Part shown: positions 11,026-20,575 of the stretch, piece after piece
How the letters are laid out: each line of letters begins with the position of its first letter
Numbering within the stretch: position 1 is the stretch's first letter
Origin: Gammaproteobacteria bacterium
Lineage (GTDB): Bacteria > Pseudomonadota > Gammaproteobacteria > Burkholderiales > Gallionellaceae
Length of the DNA stretch: 64,000 bases
Direction: 5' to 3'
Assembly: GCA_018813765.1 (NCBI GenBank)
Contig: JAHJBC010000004.1
Span: forward strand, 62,001 to 126,000
The notes under the pieces: model-generated
Told to the model about the DNA's origin: nothing
Databases searched by the model: none
The model's input: the letters and a program-made list of their open reading frames with translations, nothing else
Made by a program: the position numbers and the translations under genes

Positions 11026-11966
11026 CAACCAAGAAGAAACGCTTGCAAGAAGCCAATGCCATCCTTGCCGACTTGGGGATGCCTCATCAGCAATGCAACG
11101 ACAGGACGGCCTACTGCTTGCTGGCATTGCTGGATTTGTCACCTAAAAAAGACTGGGCCGATGCCGCATCGCCATTGATCGGAATATCGCCCATCATGGA
11201 TTGGACCAAGCAACACTTTGGTGTCGAATACGCCCCCAACACGCGCGAGACGTTCCGTAGGCAATCCATGCACCAGTTCGTCCAGGCTGGAGTGTGTCGC
11301 TATAACCCGGACAAACCTGAGCGACCGGTGAACAGCCCGCATGCTGTTTACCAGATTGAACCTAATCTGCTGGAAGTCCTGAGAGCCTATGGGACAGAGC
11401 AGTACAAATCCCGCCTCAAGCGATATATGAGTAAACGCAAAACCTTGGTTGAGCAATATGCCAAGGCCCGCGAGATGAAAATGATCCCCTTGATACTCAA
11501 GGGTGGAAGAAGCATCAAGCTTTCACCGGGCGAACATTCTGAACTGATCAGGGACGTCGTCGAAAACTTCGGTGTCCGATATGCGCCGGGAGGCGAATTG
11601 TTGTACGTCGGAGATACAGGCGATAAATATGGATTTTTTGATGAAGAACTTCTCGCAGGTCTCGGTGTGCGTCTCGATAACCATGGCAAGATGCCGGACG
11701 TTGCCATTTATCTGCGGGAAAAGAACTGGCTGTTGCTGATAGAGTCAGTCACCAGCCACGGTCCGGTCGATTCCAAGCGCCATACCGAGTTGTCCAAGCT
11801 GTTCAAGGGTTGCACTGCCGGACTTGTATTTGTCTCGGCCTTTCCCACCCGAAAGGTGTTTTTGAAATACCTTGAATCCATCTCATGGGAGTCGGAAGTC
11901 TGGATAGCCGATGCGCCAAGTCACCTGATCCACTTCAATGGGGTTCGGTTCCTGGGGCCTTATTAG
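11022..11966 (+). CDS. Type II restriction endonuclease, BsuBI/PstI family
   Basis: This 314-residue protein carries the signature central block of BsuBI/PstI nucleases: 'APNTRETFRRQSMHQF' (71-86), 'NPDKPERPVNSPHAVYQI' (95-112) and a C-terminal PD-(D/E)xK-like site PD (225-226) with E241-S-V in 'LLIESVTSHGPVDSKRH'. It should cleave unmethylated DNA, probably at CTGCAG. The start codon overlaps the methylase stop (ATGA), so translation is coupled and methylase is made first. No controller (C) protein gene is present. The last base of its TAG stop is also the first base of the right-hand direct repeat. Confidence 0.9.
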   Translation: MTTKKKRLQEANAILADLGMPHQQCNDRTAYCLLALLDLSPKKDWADAASPLIGISPIMDWTKQHFGVEYAPNTRETFRRQSMHQFVQAGVCRYNPDKPERPVNSPHAVYQIEPNLLEVLRAYGTEQYKSRLKRYMSKRKTLVEQYAKAREMKMIPLILKGGRSIKLSPGEHSELIRDVVENFGVRYAPGGELLYVGDTGDKYGFFDEELLAGLGVRLDNHGKMPDVAIYLREKNWLLLIESVTSHGPVDSKRHTELSKLFKGCTAGLVFVSAFPTRKVFLKYLESISWESEVWIADAPSHLIHFNGVRFLGPY

Positions 11967-11980
11967 CGCCCTTTGTCATT
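11966..11980 (+). repeat. Right 15-bp direct repeat flanking the R-M cassette
   Basis: An exact second copy of GCGCCCTTTGTCATT. Removing 9516-11980 would restore a plain typA terminator followed directly by the short rmuC leader. Confidence 0.85.
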
Positions 11981-11992
11981 TATACTTCCGGC

Positions 11993-13252
11993 ATGTCCGA
12001 AACACTCCTCTTATTGCTGTCCATCCTGACCTTGCTGGGCGTCATTGCCGCGATGTTCATGCTGCGCAACCAGCCCGCCCGTACGGCGCAGGTGCTGGAA
12101 CAGCAGCACCGCGCCATGCTCACCGACCTCAACGACGGGCTGAACAAACAGGGCGACCGCCTGATCGCGGCGCAGGCGGCGGAGTCGGAACGGCTGCGTT
12201 CCGCCGTGGGCGAGGAGTTGCGCGCCACGCGCGAGGCCATCGCCGCTTTGCGCACCGAGATGCTGGCGCAGATGCTGGAGAAACTGGCCGAGCAGGGTCG
12301 TGCCGACCAGAAGCTGATCCAGGAATCGTTCAACAACGCCTCGCAACACCTACGCAACAGCATCGAGACCCTGAGCAAGACGGTGGACGGTCGCCTCGAA
12401 CAGATCGGCGGCAAGGTCAACGAACGGCTGGACGAGGGCTTCAAGAAGACCAACGAGACCTTCGTCAGCGTGATGGCGCGGCTGGCGACCATCGACGAGG
12501 CGCAGAAGAAGATCGACGGCCTCACCACCAATGTCGTCAGCCTGCAGGAACTGCTCGGCGACAAGCGTTCGCGCGGCGCGTTCGGCGAAGTGCAACTGGA
12601 AGGGCTGGTGCGCAACATCCTGTCGCCGCAGGCCTACGAGATGCAGTACACCCTGCCCAACGGTAGCCGCGCCGACTGCGTGCTCAAGCTGCCCGAACCG
12701 ACCGGCATGGTGGCGGTGGATTCCAAGTTCCCGCTGGAGAACTATCACCGCATGTTCGACGCTGCGAGTCCCGCCGAAAGACTGGTGGCGGAAAGACAGT
12801 TCAAGGCCGACGTCAAAAAGCATGTGGAAGATATCTCAAGCAAATACATCATCCCCAATGTGACGTCCGACGGCGCGGTGATGTTCATTCCCGCCGAGGC
12901 CGTGTTCGCCGAGATCCACGCGCATCATTCCGATGTGGTGGACTACGCCATGCAGCGGCGCGTGTGGATCGTGTCGCCGACCACGCTGATGGCCGTACTC
13001 AACACCGCGCGCGCGGTGATGAAGGATGTGGAGACGCGCAAGCAGGTGCACATCATCAAGGATGAACTGGGCAAACTGGGCAAGGACTTCGGCCGGTTCG
13101 ACGAGCGCATGAAAAAACTTGCCGAGCATATTCGCCAGGCGAACAAGGACGTGGACGACGTGCAGATCAGCAGCCGCAAGATCACCGAGCAGTTCGCGAA
13201 GATCGAACGTGTCGAGTTGGATCATCCGGCGGCGTTGTCGGATCGGGAATAG
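11993..13252 (+). CDS. rmuC: DNA recombination protein RmuC
   Basis: This 419-residue protein has one N-terminal transmembrane helix (ETLLLLLSILTLLGVIAAMF), a long coiled coil (about 35-190) and the RmuC nuclease-like domain with 'GAFGEVQLEGLVRNIL', 'ADCVLKLPEP' and 'VAVDSKFPLENY'. RmuC limits rearrangement at inverted repeats and is structurally related to restriction-type nucleases. The start is the ATG at 11993. A frame extending upstream into the nuclease gene is an artefact of the cassette insertion. Confidence 0.93.
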   Translation: MSETLLLLLSILTLLGVIAAMFMLRNQPARTAQVLEQQHRAMLTDLNDGLNKQGDRLIAAQAAESERLRSAVGEELRATREAIAALRTEMLAQMLEKLAEQGRADQKLIQESFNNASQHLRNSIETLSKTVDGRLEQIGGKVNERLDEGFKKTNETFVSVMARLATIDEAQKKIDGLTTNVVSLQELLGDKRSRGAFGEVQLEGLVRNILSPQAYEMQYTLPNGSRADCVLKLPEPTGMVAVDSKFPLENYHRMFDAASPAERLVAERQFKADVKKHVEDISSKYIIPNVTSDGAVMFIPAEAVFAEIHAHHSDVVDYAMQRRVWIVSPTTLMAVLNTARAVMKDVETRKQVHIIKDELGKLGKDFGRFDERMKKLAEHIRQANKDVDDVQISSRKITEQFAKIERVELDHPAALSDRE

Positions 13253-13258
13253 AGCTTT

Positions 13259-13330
13259 GTAGGATGGGTGGAGCGCAGCGATACCCATCAATTGACCGAT
13301 GGGTATCGGCTACGCCTCCACCCATCCTAC
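13259..13330. repeat. Palindromic dispersed repeat, GTAGGATGGGTGGAGC family
   Basis: A 72-bp near-perfect palindrome opens GTAGGATGGGTGGAGC and closes with its complement, around the inner arms GATACCCATC/GATGGGTATC. A second copy lies at 54312-54392. It is followed at about 13365-13401 by a half copy of the TTTCGTG-type repeat seen at 29081-29212. Confidence 0.85.
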
Positions 13331-13426
13331 GCAATCTGAATTCCATGGCGTGATCGGTTTTCGGTTTTTTTTCGTGTAGTTTCGTGTCTTTCGTGGACAA
13401 TCGCTTTACCCGGATTTGATAGAGTC

Positions 13427-15031
13427 ATGAAAATAGCCATCGCACAAATCAATTGCATGCTCGGCGATCTCGCCGGCAATGCCGCCAAGATCGCCGACTA
13501 CGCGCAGCGCGCCAAGGCACAGGGCGCTGCTATCCTGCTCACCCCCGAGCTCAGTCTGTGCGGCTATCCGGCCGAGGACTTGTTGTTGCGCGACGGTTTT
13601 TACCGTGCCTGCGACAAAGCGCTGGCGGAACTGGCGAAGCAGGCGCAGGGCATCGTCATGCTGGTCGGCCACCCGCACAAGATCGGCAAGAAGCATTACA
13701 ACGCGGCCTCCATTCTGCGCGACGGCAAAGTCGCTGCGACCTACCACAAGCATTCGTTGCCAAACCACAGCGTGTTCGACGAGGAGCGCTATTTCGATTC
13801 CGGCAACGAGGCGCTTTTACTGGAAGTGGACGGCATCCGTTTCGGCATCAACATCTGCGCCGATGTATGGCACAAGCCGGCCGCCGCGCGCGCACGCGAG
13901 GCGGGCGCCGAGGTGCTGCTGGTGCTGAACGCCTCGCCCTACCATTACGACAAGCAGACGACGCGCTACGAGACCTTGCGCGAACGCATCGGCGAGACCG
14001 GCATGCCCATCGTCTACGCCAACATGGTGGGCGGACAGGACGAACTGGTGTTCGACGGCTCGTCGTTCGCCATGGATGCGGACGGCGAACTCACCCACCA
14101 GTTCGCCGCATTCGACGAACTGATGGGCATCGTCGAGGTGCGCGGCGGCGACCTGGTGCCCGGCGAGATACAGGAAGTGCTCGCCGAAGAAGCCAGCATC
14201 TATCGCGCGCTCTGTGTTGGCGTGCGCGACTACATCGTCAAGAACCGTTTTCCCGGCGTGCTGCTGGGCCTGTCGGGCGGCATCGATTCCGCGTTGACGC
14301 TGGCGGTGGCAGTGGATGCGCTTGGCGCGGACAAGGTGCTGGCGGTGATGATGCCGTCGCCCTACACCGCGCAGATCAGCATCGACGACTCGCGCGAGAT
14401 GGTGAAACTGCTCGGCGTGCGCTACGAGGAGCTCGACATCGCCCCGACCTTCGCCGCGTTGCAGGACACGCTGGCGCCGCTGTTCAAGGGACTGCCTGCC
14501 GACACCACCGAGGAGAATCTGCAGGCACGCATACGCGGCAACCTGCTGATGGCGATCTCCAACAAGAGCGGCTCGCTGGTGCTGACCACCGGCAACAAGT
14601 CCGAGATGACCGTGGGCTACTGCACGCTGTACGGCGACATGGCGGGCGGCTTCGCCGTGCTCAAGGATGTCAGCAAGCAATGGGTGTATCGCCTGTCGCG
14701 CTACCGCAACACGCTGGGCCGCGTCATCCCCGAGCGCATCATCACGCGCCCGCCCAGTGCCGAACTGAAACCGGACCAGACCGACCAGGACAACCTGCCG
14801 CCCTACGACGTGCTGGACGCCATCATGGCCTGCTATGTGGAGCAGAACATGAGCATCCCGCAGATCGTGGCCGAAGGCTATGCCGAAGCCGACGTGCAGC
14901 GTGTGGTGAAACTGGTGCGCATCGCCGAGTACAAGCGGCGCCAGGCGCCGGTCGGCGTGCGCATCACCGACCGCGGTTTCGGCAAGGACTGGCGCTATCC
15001 CATCACCGTGCGTTATCAGGATGATTATTGA
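13427..15031 (+). CDS. nadE: Glutamine-dependent NAD+ synthetase
   Basis: This 534-residue, two-domain enzyme makes NAD from deamido-NAD, glutamine and ATP. The N-terminal nitrilase-type glutaminase has E41 (TPELSLCGYP), the Lys of YHKHSLP (K107) and nucleophile C143 (GINICADVW). The C-terminal ATP-pyrophosphatase domain has the P-loop GLSGGIDSALT and 'TTGNKSEMTVGY'. The length matches bacterial two-domain NadE. The start at 13427 gives the family N-terminus MKIAIAQIN. It is the last step of cytoplasmic NAD biosynthesis. Confidence 0.97.
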   Translation: MKIAIAQINCMLGDLAGNAAKIADYAQRAKAQGAAILLTPELSLCGYPAEDLLLRDGFYRACDKALAELAKQAQGIVMLVGHPHKIGKKHYNAASILRDGKVAATYHKHSLPNHSVFDEERYFDSGNEALLLEVDGIRFGINICADVWHKPAAARAREAGAEVLLVLNASPYHYDKQTTRYETLRERIGETGMPIVYANMVGGQDELVFDGSSFAMDADGELTHQFAAFDELMGIVEVRGGDLVPGEIQEVLAEEASIYRALCVGVRDYIVKNRFPGVLLGLSGGIDSALTLAVAVDALGADKVLAVMMPSPYTAQISIDDSREMVKLLGVRYEELDIAPTFAALQDTLAPLFKGLPADTTEENLQARIRGNLLMAISNKSGSLVLTTGNKSEMTVGYCTLYGDMAGGFAVLKDVSKQWVYRLSRYRNTLGRVIPERIITRPPSAELKPDQTDQDNLPPYDVLDAIMACYVEQNMSIPQIVAEGYAEADVQRVVKLVRIAEYKRRQAPVGVRITDRGFGKDWRYPITVRYQDDY

Positions 15032-15079
15032 GCGGCGAATGATCTTGCCGGTTAAGCGAACAATGGAAGCAGAACTGAA

Positions 15080-15721
15080 ATGACACTGAAACAGAATGGC
15101 ATGAAAGATTTTGACAAGGATGCGGCGCAATGGGATGCCAGCCCGACCAAGGTCAGGATGGCGAACGATGTGGGTGCCGCGATCATCCGGGAAGTGAAGC
15201 TCACGAAAGACATGGATGTCATGGACTTCGGCTGCGGCACGGGACTGCTCACCCTCAAGCTGCAACCGCTGGTGAAGTCGATCACCGGCGTGGACAGTTC
15301 GCAGGGCATGCTCGGCGTGTTGCAGAACAAGATCGGCCAGCAATCGCTGGACAACGTGTTCACCCGCCTGGTTGATTTTGAGCATGGCAAGCATACGGAA
15401 GGAAGCTACGACCTCATCGTCAGCAGCATGGTCCTGCACCATGTGCCGGATACGCAGGCCTTGTTCAAGGACTGGGCCGGTCTGCTGCGACCGGGCGGGC
15501 AGGTGAGCTTCGCCGACCTCGACGCGGAAGACGGTTCCTTCCATAGCGACAACACCGGCGTGTTCCACTTTGGTTTCGAGCGGGATGAATTGAAGCGCAT
15601 GCTGCATGAAGCCGGCTTCGGCGATTTTCGCGCGATCACGGCGACGGTCATCGACAAGGAAACCAAGGGGCAGGGCGTCAGGCAATATCCTGTGTTCCTG
15701 GTCTCGGCGACACGCGCATAG
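15080..15721 (+). CDS. Class I SAM-dependent methyltransferase
   Basis: This 213-residue protein has the Rossmann-type SAM motif I DFGCGTGLLT, acidic motif II 'ITGVDSSQGML', and 'YDLIVSSMVLHHVPD' followed by 'LLRPGGQVSFADLD', a UbiE/methyltransferase-11 architecture. The substrate cannot be inferred. It lies 49 nt after nadE and 29 nt before a DUF2798 gene on the same strand, so it may share a transcript with either. Confidence 0.9.
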   Translation: MTLKQNGMKDFDKDAAQWDASPTKVRMANDVGAAIIREVKLTKDMDVMDFGCGTGLLTLKLQPLVKSITGVDSSQGMLGVLQNKIGQQSLDNVFTRLVDFEHGKHTEGSYDLIVSSMVLHHVPDTQALFKDWAGLLRPGGQVSFADLDAEDGSFHSDNTGVFHFGFERDELKRMLHEAGFGDFRAITATVIDKETKGQGVRQYPVFLVSATRA

Positions 15722-15749
15722 CATATCTGCATAGTTTCGGAGACAAGCA

Positions 15750-15980
15750 ATGAGTCAGCAAAGGAAATTCCATCTGGTGTTCTCGTTCGTGATGGGCGCG
15801 ATCATGGTGTTCATCATGACCTTCATCATCACGCTGGCCAATGTGGGCTGGATCGATGGATTCGTCCGGCTGTGGCTGAGGGCCTTCGCCATCGCCTATG
15901 TGGCAGCCGTGCCGATCATCTTCTTTCTGGCGCCGTTCGCGCGCAAACTGACCGGCAAGATACTTGGCATGCCCGCGTAA
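15750..15980 (+). CDS. Small membrane protein, DUF2798
   Basis: This 76-residue protein has two hydrophobic helices (about 8-30 and 42-62) and the sequence pattern of DUF2798 small membrane proteins: 'VFSFVMGAIMVFIMTFIIT' and 'WLRAFAIAYVAAVPIIFFLAP'. Function is unknown. A clear ribosome-binding site (GGAG) precedes the ATG. Confidence 0.8.
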   Translation: MSQQRKFHLVFSFVMGAIMVFIMTFIITLANVGWIDGFVRLWLRAFAIAYVAAVPIIFFLAPFARKLTGKILGMPA

Positions 15981-16029
15981 GTCTGCGATATTCTCCGGCA
16001 TCTTCAACCGACGGCAGGATCTACAGAAA

Positions 16030-16455
16030 ATGGACAGTACAAACGCAACGGATTTCCATGCACGGCTCAAGGGGAAGTTCTACGGCATGCTGCAATGGAA
16101 GGATCTGGATGCGTTGTGGGCACGGGTCAAGCCCGGCCAGTGGTTCTTCTACCAGATAGGCGAGGAACTGCCGGACAAGCCGCTGAGCGGCGACGCACTG
16201 GCGATCCGCGTCGATGCACTGGATAAACTGCTGCGTGACGACCACGACTATCACCTGTGCGGCATCGTCTATGCCGATGCGATCGAGCAACCCACGTTGA
16301 TCAAGGTCTACGACCCCAACCACCTGGGATCTTCATGCAGCAAGTCAGCCACGCCGCCGCGCTGGATACTCAGTACCGAGCGACCGCCGCTGGTCGAGAA
16401 CCACGCACCCACGCCGGAGAACCGCAGGCGCTGGTGGCAACTTTTCTCAAGCTGA
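16030..16455 (+). CDS. Conserved hypothetical protein
   Basis: This 141-residue soluble protein begins MDSTNATDFHARLKGKFYG. It contains 'WFFYQIGEELPD', a Trp-rich acidic-basic C-terminus and 'YDPNHLGSSC'. I do not recognise a domain. The ATG at 16030 is chosen over an in-frame ATG at 15964 that overlaps the preceding gene's end. No signal peptide or membrane segment is seen. Confidence 0.65.
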   Translation: MDSTNATDFHARLKGKFYGMLQWKDLDALWARVKPGQWFFYQIGEELPDKPLSGDALAIRVDALDKLLRDDHDYHLCGIVYADAIEQPTLIKVYDPNHLGSSCSKSATPPRWILSTERPPLVENHAPTPENRRRWWQLFSS

Positions 16456-16510
16456 GTACACAGTGAAAGAATGGCTGGATAGTAAAGGGCTCCTCTAATA
16501 ATTCAAATTC

Positions 16511-16624
16511 CGTCATTCCGGTGAAGGCCGGAATCCAGCGGTTTTGTTAACAAATGCCGTTATGTCAGTGCGTTGCACTGTACCTATATTTTTTTGCTGG
16601 ACACCGGCCTTCGCCGGTGTGACG
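16511..16624. repeat. Palindromic dispersed repeat, CGTCATTCCGG family
   Basis: Outer arms CGTCATTCCGGTGAAGGCC and the complementary end at 16624 enclose a variable middle of about 50 nt. Related copies lie at 43977-44104, 48149-48271 and 62190-62357. Confidence 0.85.
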
Positions 16625-16659
16625 AGTAATTAGAGATGCCCTGCAGAGGAACTCGATCA

Positions 16660-17919
16660 ATGTCCGCAAAGCTGATCCGTATTCTCGCTGTCTTCCTGCT
16701 GGCGCTCATTGCGCAACCCGCTCATGCCGGTGAGCCACGGACCGCACAAAGTCCAGACGGCCAACCCGAGGTCCACCTGTATTTCTTCTGGTCGCTGACC
16801 TGTCCGCATTGCACGGCGGCACATCCCCATATCGAAGCCATCCCGCAGGCGCGGCCTTGGGTCAGGCTGCATGCGCTGGAACTCACGCGCAGCGCGGAGA
16901 ATGTCCGCCTGTACCGGGAGATGGCGCAGCAACTTGACGCGCAAGCGGTCTCGGTCCCGGCCTTCGTGTTCTGCGGCGAGATGCATGTCGGCTGGCGTGA
17001 CGATGCCACCACCGGCGCGATGTTGCGCCAGCGTCTCGACGATTGTCGCGCGCGCAGCCTTGGTGCATCGACAGGAGAGATGACGCAGCCCGCGCCCGCC
17101 ATCCAGTTGCCGCTGATCGGCGCGGTCGATCCCGCCAATCTTTCCCTGCCTGCGCTCACATTGGTCCTGGCCGGGCTGGATGCATTCAATCCCTGCGCCT
17201 TCTTTGTTCTGCTGTTCCTGCTGTCGATGATGGTGCACCAGAAGAACCGGGCGCGCATGCTGATCATCGGCGGTGTGTTCGTGCTGGTCTCGGGCACGAT
17301 GTATTTCGCCTTCATGTCCGCCTGGCTCAACGTGTTCCAGCTGTTCGGCCACCTCGCCTGGGTGACGATGGCGGCGGGTGCGCTGGCGGTGCTGGTCGGC
17401 GCGGTGAACGTGAAGGATTTCTTCCTGTTCGAAAAAGGCATCACGCTGTCCATCCCGGAATCGAAGAAACCCGACATCTTCCGCCGCGCCCGCGCCATCC
17501 TTAACGCCGGGAACCTGCCGGCCATGCTTGCCGCGACGGTATTCCTGGCCATTGCCGCCAACCTCTACGAGCTGCTGTGCACGGCGGGCTTTCCCATGGT
17601 CTATACGCGATTGCTGACGCTGGCCGACCTTTCCGTTGCCGCACGCTACGGTTATCTCGCCGCCTACAACCTGATCTATGTGGTGCCGCTGGCGCTGATC
17701 GTCGTCGTCTTCGCGCGCAGCCTGGGCGCGCGCAAGCTCAGCGAGCGCGAAGGCCGCCTGCTCAAGCTGCTGTCTGGTGTGATGATGCTGGAACTGGGAG
17801 GCCTGCTGCTGCTTGCCCCGGAACAAGTCAGCCGGGTCGGCATCGCCTTCGGCTTGATGGCGGTGGCAGTGGGCGTGACCTGGATGGCCGCGCGCCTGAC
17901 CCGGAACGGGCGGGATTGA
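16660..17919 (+). CDS. Thioredoxin-fold and CcdA/DsbD-like membrane fusion protein
   Basis: This 419-residue protein has a Sec signal (to about AHA-GEP), a periplasmic thioredoxin-like domain with CPHC ('WSLTCPHCTAAHP', about residues 45-55), a linker, then a six- to seven-helix membrane domain starting 'LPALTLVLAGLDAFNPCAFFVL', as in CcdA/DsbD electron conduits. This order (redox domain first, membrane domain second) suggests a single-chain reductant exporter. It may reduce periplasmic disulfides or cytochrome c apoproteins. The start at 16660 gives the signal peptide; the frame opens at 16636. The next gene is fur. Confidence 0.85.
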   Translation: MSAKLIRILAVFLLALIAQPAHAGEPRTAQSPDGQPEVHLYFFWSLTCPHCTAAHPHIEAIPQARPWVRLHALELTRSAENVRLYREMAQQLDAQAVSVPAFVFCGEMHVGWRDDATTGAMLRQRLDDCRARSLGASTGEMTQPAPAIQLPLIGAVDPANLSLPALTLVLAGLDAFNPCAFFVLLFLLSMMVHQKNRARMLIIGGVFVLVSGTMYFAFMSAWLNVFQLFGHLAWVTMAAGALAVLVGAVNVKDFFLFEKGITLSIPESKKPDIFRRARAILNAGNLPAMLAATVFLAIAANLYELLCTAGFPMVYTRLLTLADLSVAARYGYLAAYNLIYVVPLALIVVVFARSLGARKLSEREGRLLKLLSGVMMLELGGLLLLAPEQVSRVGIAFGLMAVAVGVTWMAARLTRNGRD

Positions 17920-17993
17920 CGTTATAACCCCTGCGAACCATCCGCATGCTTGCGCCGCAGATCGGTGTAGTCCTCCGGGTCTGGATTCCAGCC

Positions 17994-18012
17994 GATTATG
18001 ATAATTATTCTC
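17994..18012 (+). promoter_or_regulatory. Fur box upstream of fur
   Basis: GATTATGATAATTATTCTC closely matches the 19-bp Fur consensus of GATAAT/ATTATC units. It lies about 60 nt before the fur start, consistent with autoregulation by iron. Confidence 0.75.
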
Positions 18013-18073
18013 ACGTGAAAAGAATTTTGTTAAAGTTGGTCATGCAGACAAACTCTGAAATGGAAAGGAAGGC

Positions 18074-18926
<853 letters not shown>

Positions 18927-18953
18927 GCGACACGTCTCGATTCGTATCTCTGC

Positions 18954-18987
18954 AAACGGGGAACGGGCATTGCCCCGTTCCCCGTTT
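18954..18987 (+). terminator. glnB terminator
   Basis: A 14-bp perfect stem (AAACGGGGAACGGG and complement), a 6-nt loop and a following T-rich run. It is likely bidirectional, since a minus-strand gene ends just beyond. Confidence 0.9.
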
Positions 18988-18997
18988 GTTTTGCCAT

Positions 18998-19312
18998 CTA
19001 GAATCCGTATTCGCGCTCTACGCGGCACACCCTGACACGGAACGTGCGATACCAGTCCCTCGCACGTCCTTGCGGCTTGCGATGCTCCATGTTCTCCTTC
19101 CACGCCTTGATCGCTTCCAGACTGTCCCAGTATGAGACCGAGATGCCGATCTCCTGCCGGGCACTCTCGAAACCGAGGAAACCTGGCTGGCTCGAAGCCA
19201 GCTCCAGCATCTGTCTGGCCACCTCGGCGTAGCCGTTGTCGCCATCGGTGCGTGTGGATGTGAAGATGACGGCGTAGTAGGGCGGTTGCGGTGTGGAGGC
19301 CGGAACAGTCAT
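18998..19312 (-). CDS. Antibiotic biosynthesis monooxygenase (ABM) domain protein
   Basis: This 104-residue protein has the ferredoxin-like ABM fold pattern: 'YYAVIFTSTRTDGDNGYAEVARQMLELASSQPGFLGFESARQ' then 'ISVSYWDSLEAIKAWKENMEH'. Such small proteins are often stand-alone quinol or heme-related monooxygenases of unknown substrate. It lies 13 nt downstream of the lipoprotein gene on the same strand. Confidence 0.85.
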   Translation of the reverse strand: MTVPASTPQPPYYAVIFTSTRTDGDNGYAEVARQMLELASSQPGFLGFESARQEIGISVSYWDSLEAIKAWKENMEHRKPQGRARDWYRTFRVRVCRVEREYGF

Positions 19313-19325
19313 GCGAATTCCTTAA

Positions 19326-20402
19326 TTATCGTTTTGATGCCTGCTCGTTCAGCTTCCGCACCCAGGTCAGGTTGTAGGAGGGCGGGATCGCGCCGGCCTT
19401 CATTTCCGGGCGACTGCCGATCGGGCAGCCTGCCACATCGATCTGCTCATACCATTCGCGGAAGCGCAGCATGCCGGCCGGGTTCATCACACAAGATTTC
19501 TGTCCGAACGGATGGCCGAACTGGAACAGCAGGTGGCCGATCTCGTGCGCCAGATAAGCCCCGGCAAGTTCGGCGGCATACTCTTCCGAATACTGTTCGC
19601 CTTCGCGCAGCTTCATGGTGAGCGCCGAATTGTCCAGGAACGGGAAGGTGGTCATGAACACGAACGAACCATAGCGGCTGTTGCGGCTGTATGAAGTGGT
19701 GCCCACCGATACCCCGCCGCGAATGGCGGAATGGATGTCCACGCCGTAATACTCTGCGCTCGCGATGAGCTGGTTGGTCAGTACCAGATCGTATTGCAGG
19801 TTGCCGTAACCCAGCGTATCCCAGTAGACCCATTCGTTGTACGGTGATGCATCAAGCACGGGCGCGCCGTCGATAGCCGCAACCTGGCGCCACTGAACCA
19901 GGCGTTCCAGCATCGCGGCAGCCAAAGCATCCGACAACGACGCCAGATCCGCTGCATGCGCATCCGGCAGATAAGGGGCGGCAAAGGCCAGCGCATCTTT
20001 CAGTTTCGTATTGCGTTCCGTCAGCGTGCGGTTGATTCCGTCAGCCAGCATGCGGGCGTCGCCGCTGCCGGTCTTGAAGTCGTAGATGGATTGCACGCGC
20101 GCTTCGCGAATGGAGGGAGGAATGATCGCAAACAGTTTGTCGACCCCTGTCTCCTCGACCTCGGTGAACTCGACGAAGGTGCCGTAGTGCTTCCAGACGG
20201 CCAGTTGCGCCGAGGCCAGCACGATGCGCAGATGATCCGGCGAGAACCTCGGCAGACGCGGATTGGTGGCGTGGACGACGCGCAGCTTGACGCTGGTCCC
20301 CGGTTTGATCGGCGCCACCGGCGCATTTTTCCATTCGTCGATCTCTTCGCCGCAGCCAACCAGCAGCAGGACCATTCCAATAACGATATGCCTGATCAGC
20401 AA
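19326..20402 (-). CDS. Putative zinc metalloprotease lipoprotein
   Basis: From a TTG start the 358-residue product begins with a lipoprotein signal (IVIGMVLLLVGC). The TTG is preceded by AAAGGGA at good spacing; the nearest in-frame ATG (20429) would put charged residues before the signal. Near the C-terminus HEIGH (about 286-290), with a third His in 'LLFQFGHPFG', is a zinc-protease motif followed by a 'CVMNP' stretch, like the metzincin Met region. The substrate is unknown. I do not recognise a named family. Confidence 0.7.
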   Translation of the reverse strand: MLIRHIVIGMVLLLVGCGEEIDEWKNAPVAPIKPGTSVKLRVVHATNPRLPRFSPDHLRIVLASAQLAVWKHYGTFVEFTEVEETGVDKLFAIIPPSIREARVQSIYDFKTGSGDARMLADGINRTLTERNTKLKDALAFAAPYLPDAHAADLASLSDALAAAMLERLVQWRQVAAIDGAPVLDASPYNEWVYWDTLGYGNLQYDLVLTNQLIASAEYYGVDIHSAIRGGVSVGTTSYSRNSRYGSFVFMTTFPFLDNSALTMKLREGEQYSEEYAAELAGAYLAHEIGHLLFQFGHPFGQKSCVMNPAGMLRFREWYEQIDVAGCPIGSRPEMKAGAIPPSYNLTWVRKLNEQASKR

Positions 20403-20575
20403 GAATTCCCTTTCGGCGATGCAGGCCATTGGCGGCCAAGGTGGGGCATGAACAACTTCCAGCCCGCACCGTACCTGCACCATGCCATGCGGTCAATATG
20501 CCAAATGGCCTATATACCTTTCGCCGATGTGCGACTTGCTTGTTATGATGTCAGTCATCAAGTCGGGAGTCGAAG

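Noticed and set aside
9613-11966. Use of CTGCAG avoidance as evidence for restriction specificity
   Set aside because: CTGCAG sites occur in the window, for example at 10258-10263 in the methylase gene and near 1370, so there is no visible avoidance; specificity rests on family alone.
13817-15724. A 635-codon frame opposite nadE and the methyltransferase gene
   Set aside because: It spans two convincing genes on the other strand and has no domain.
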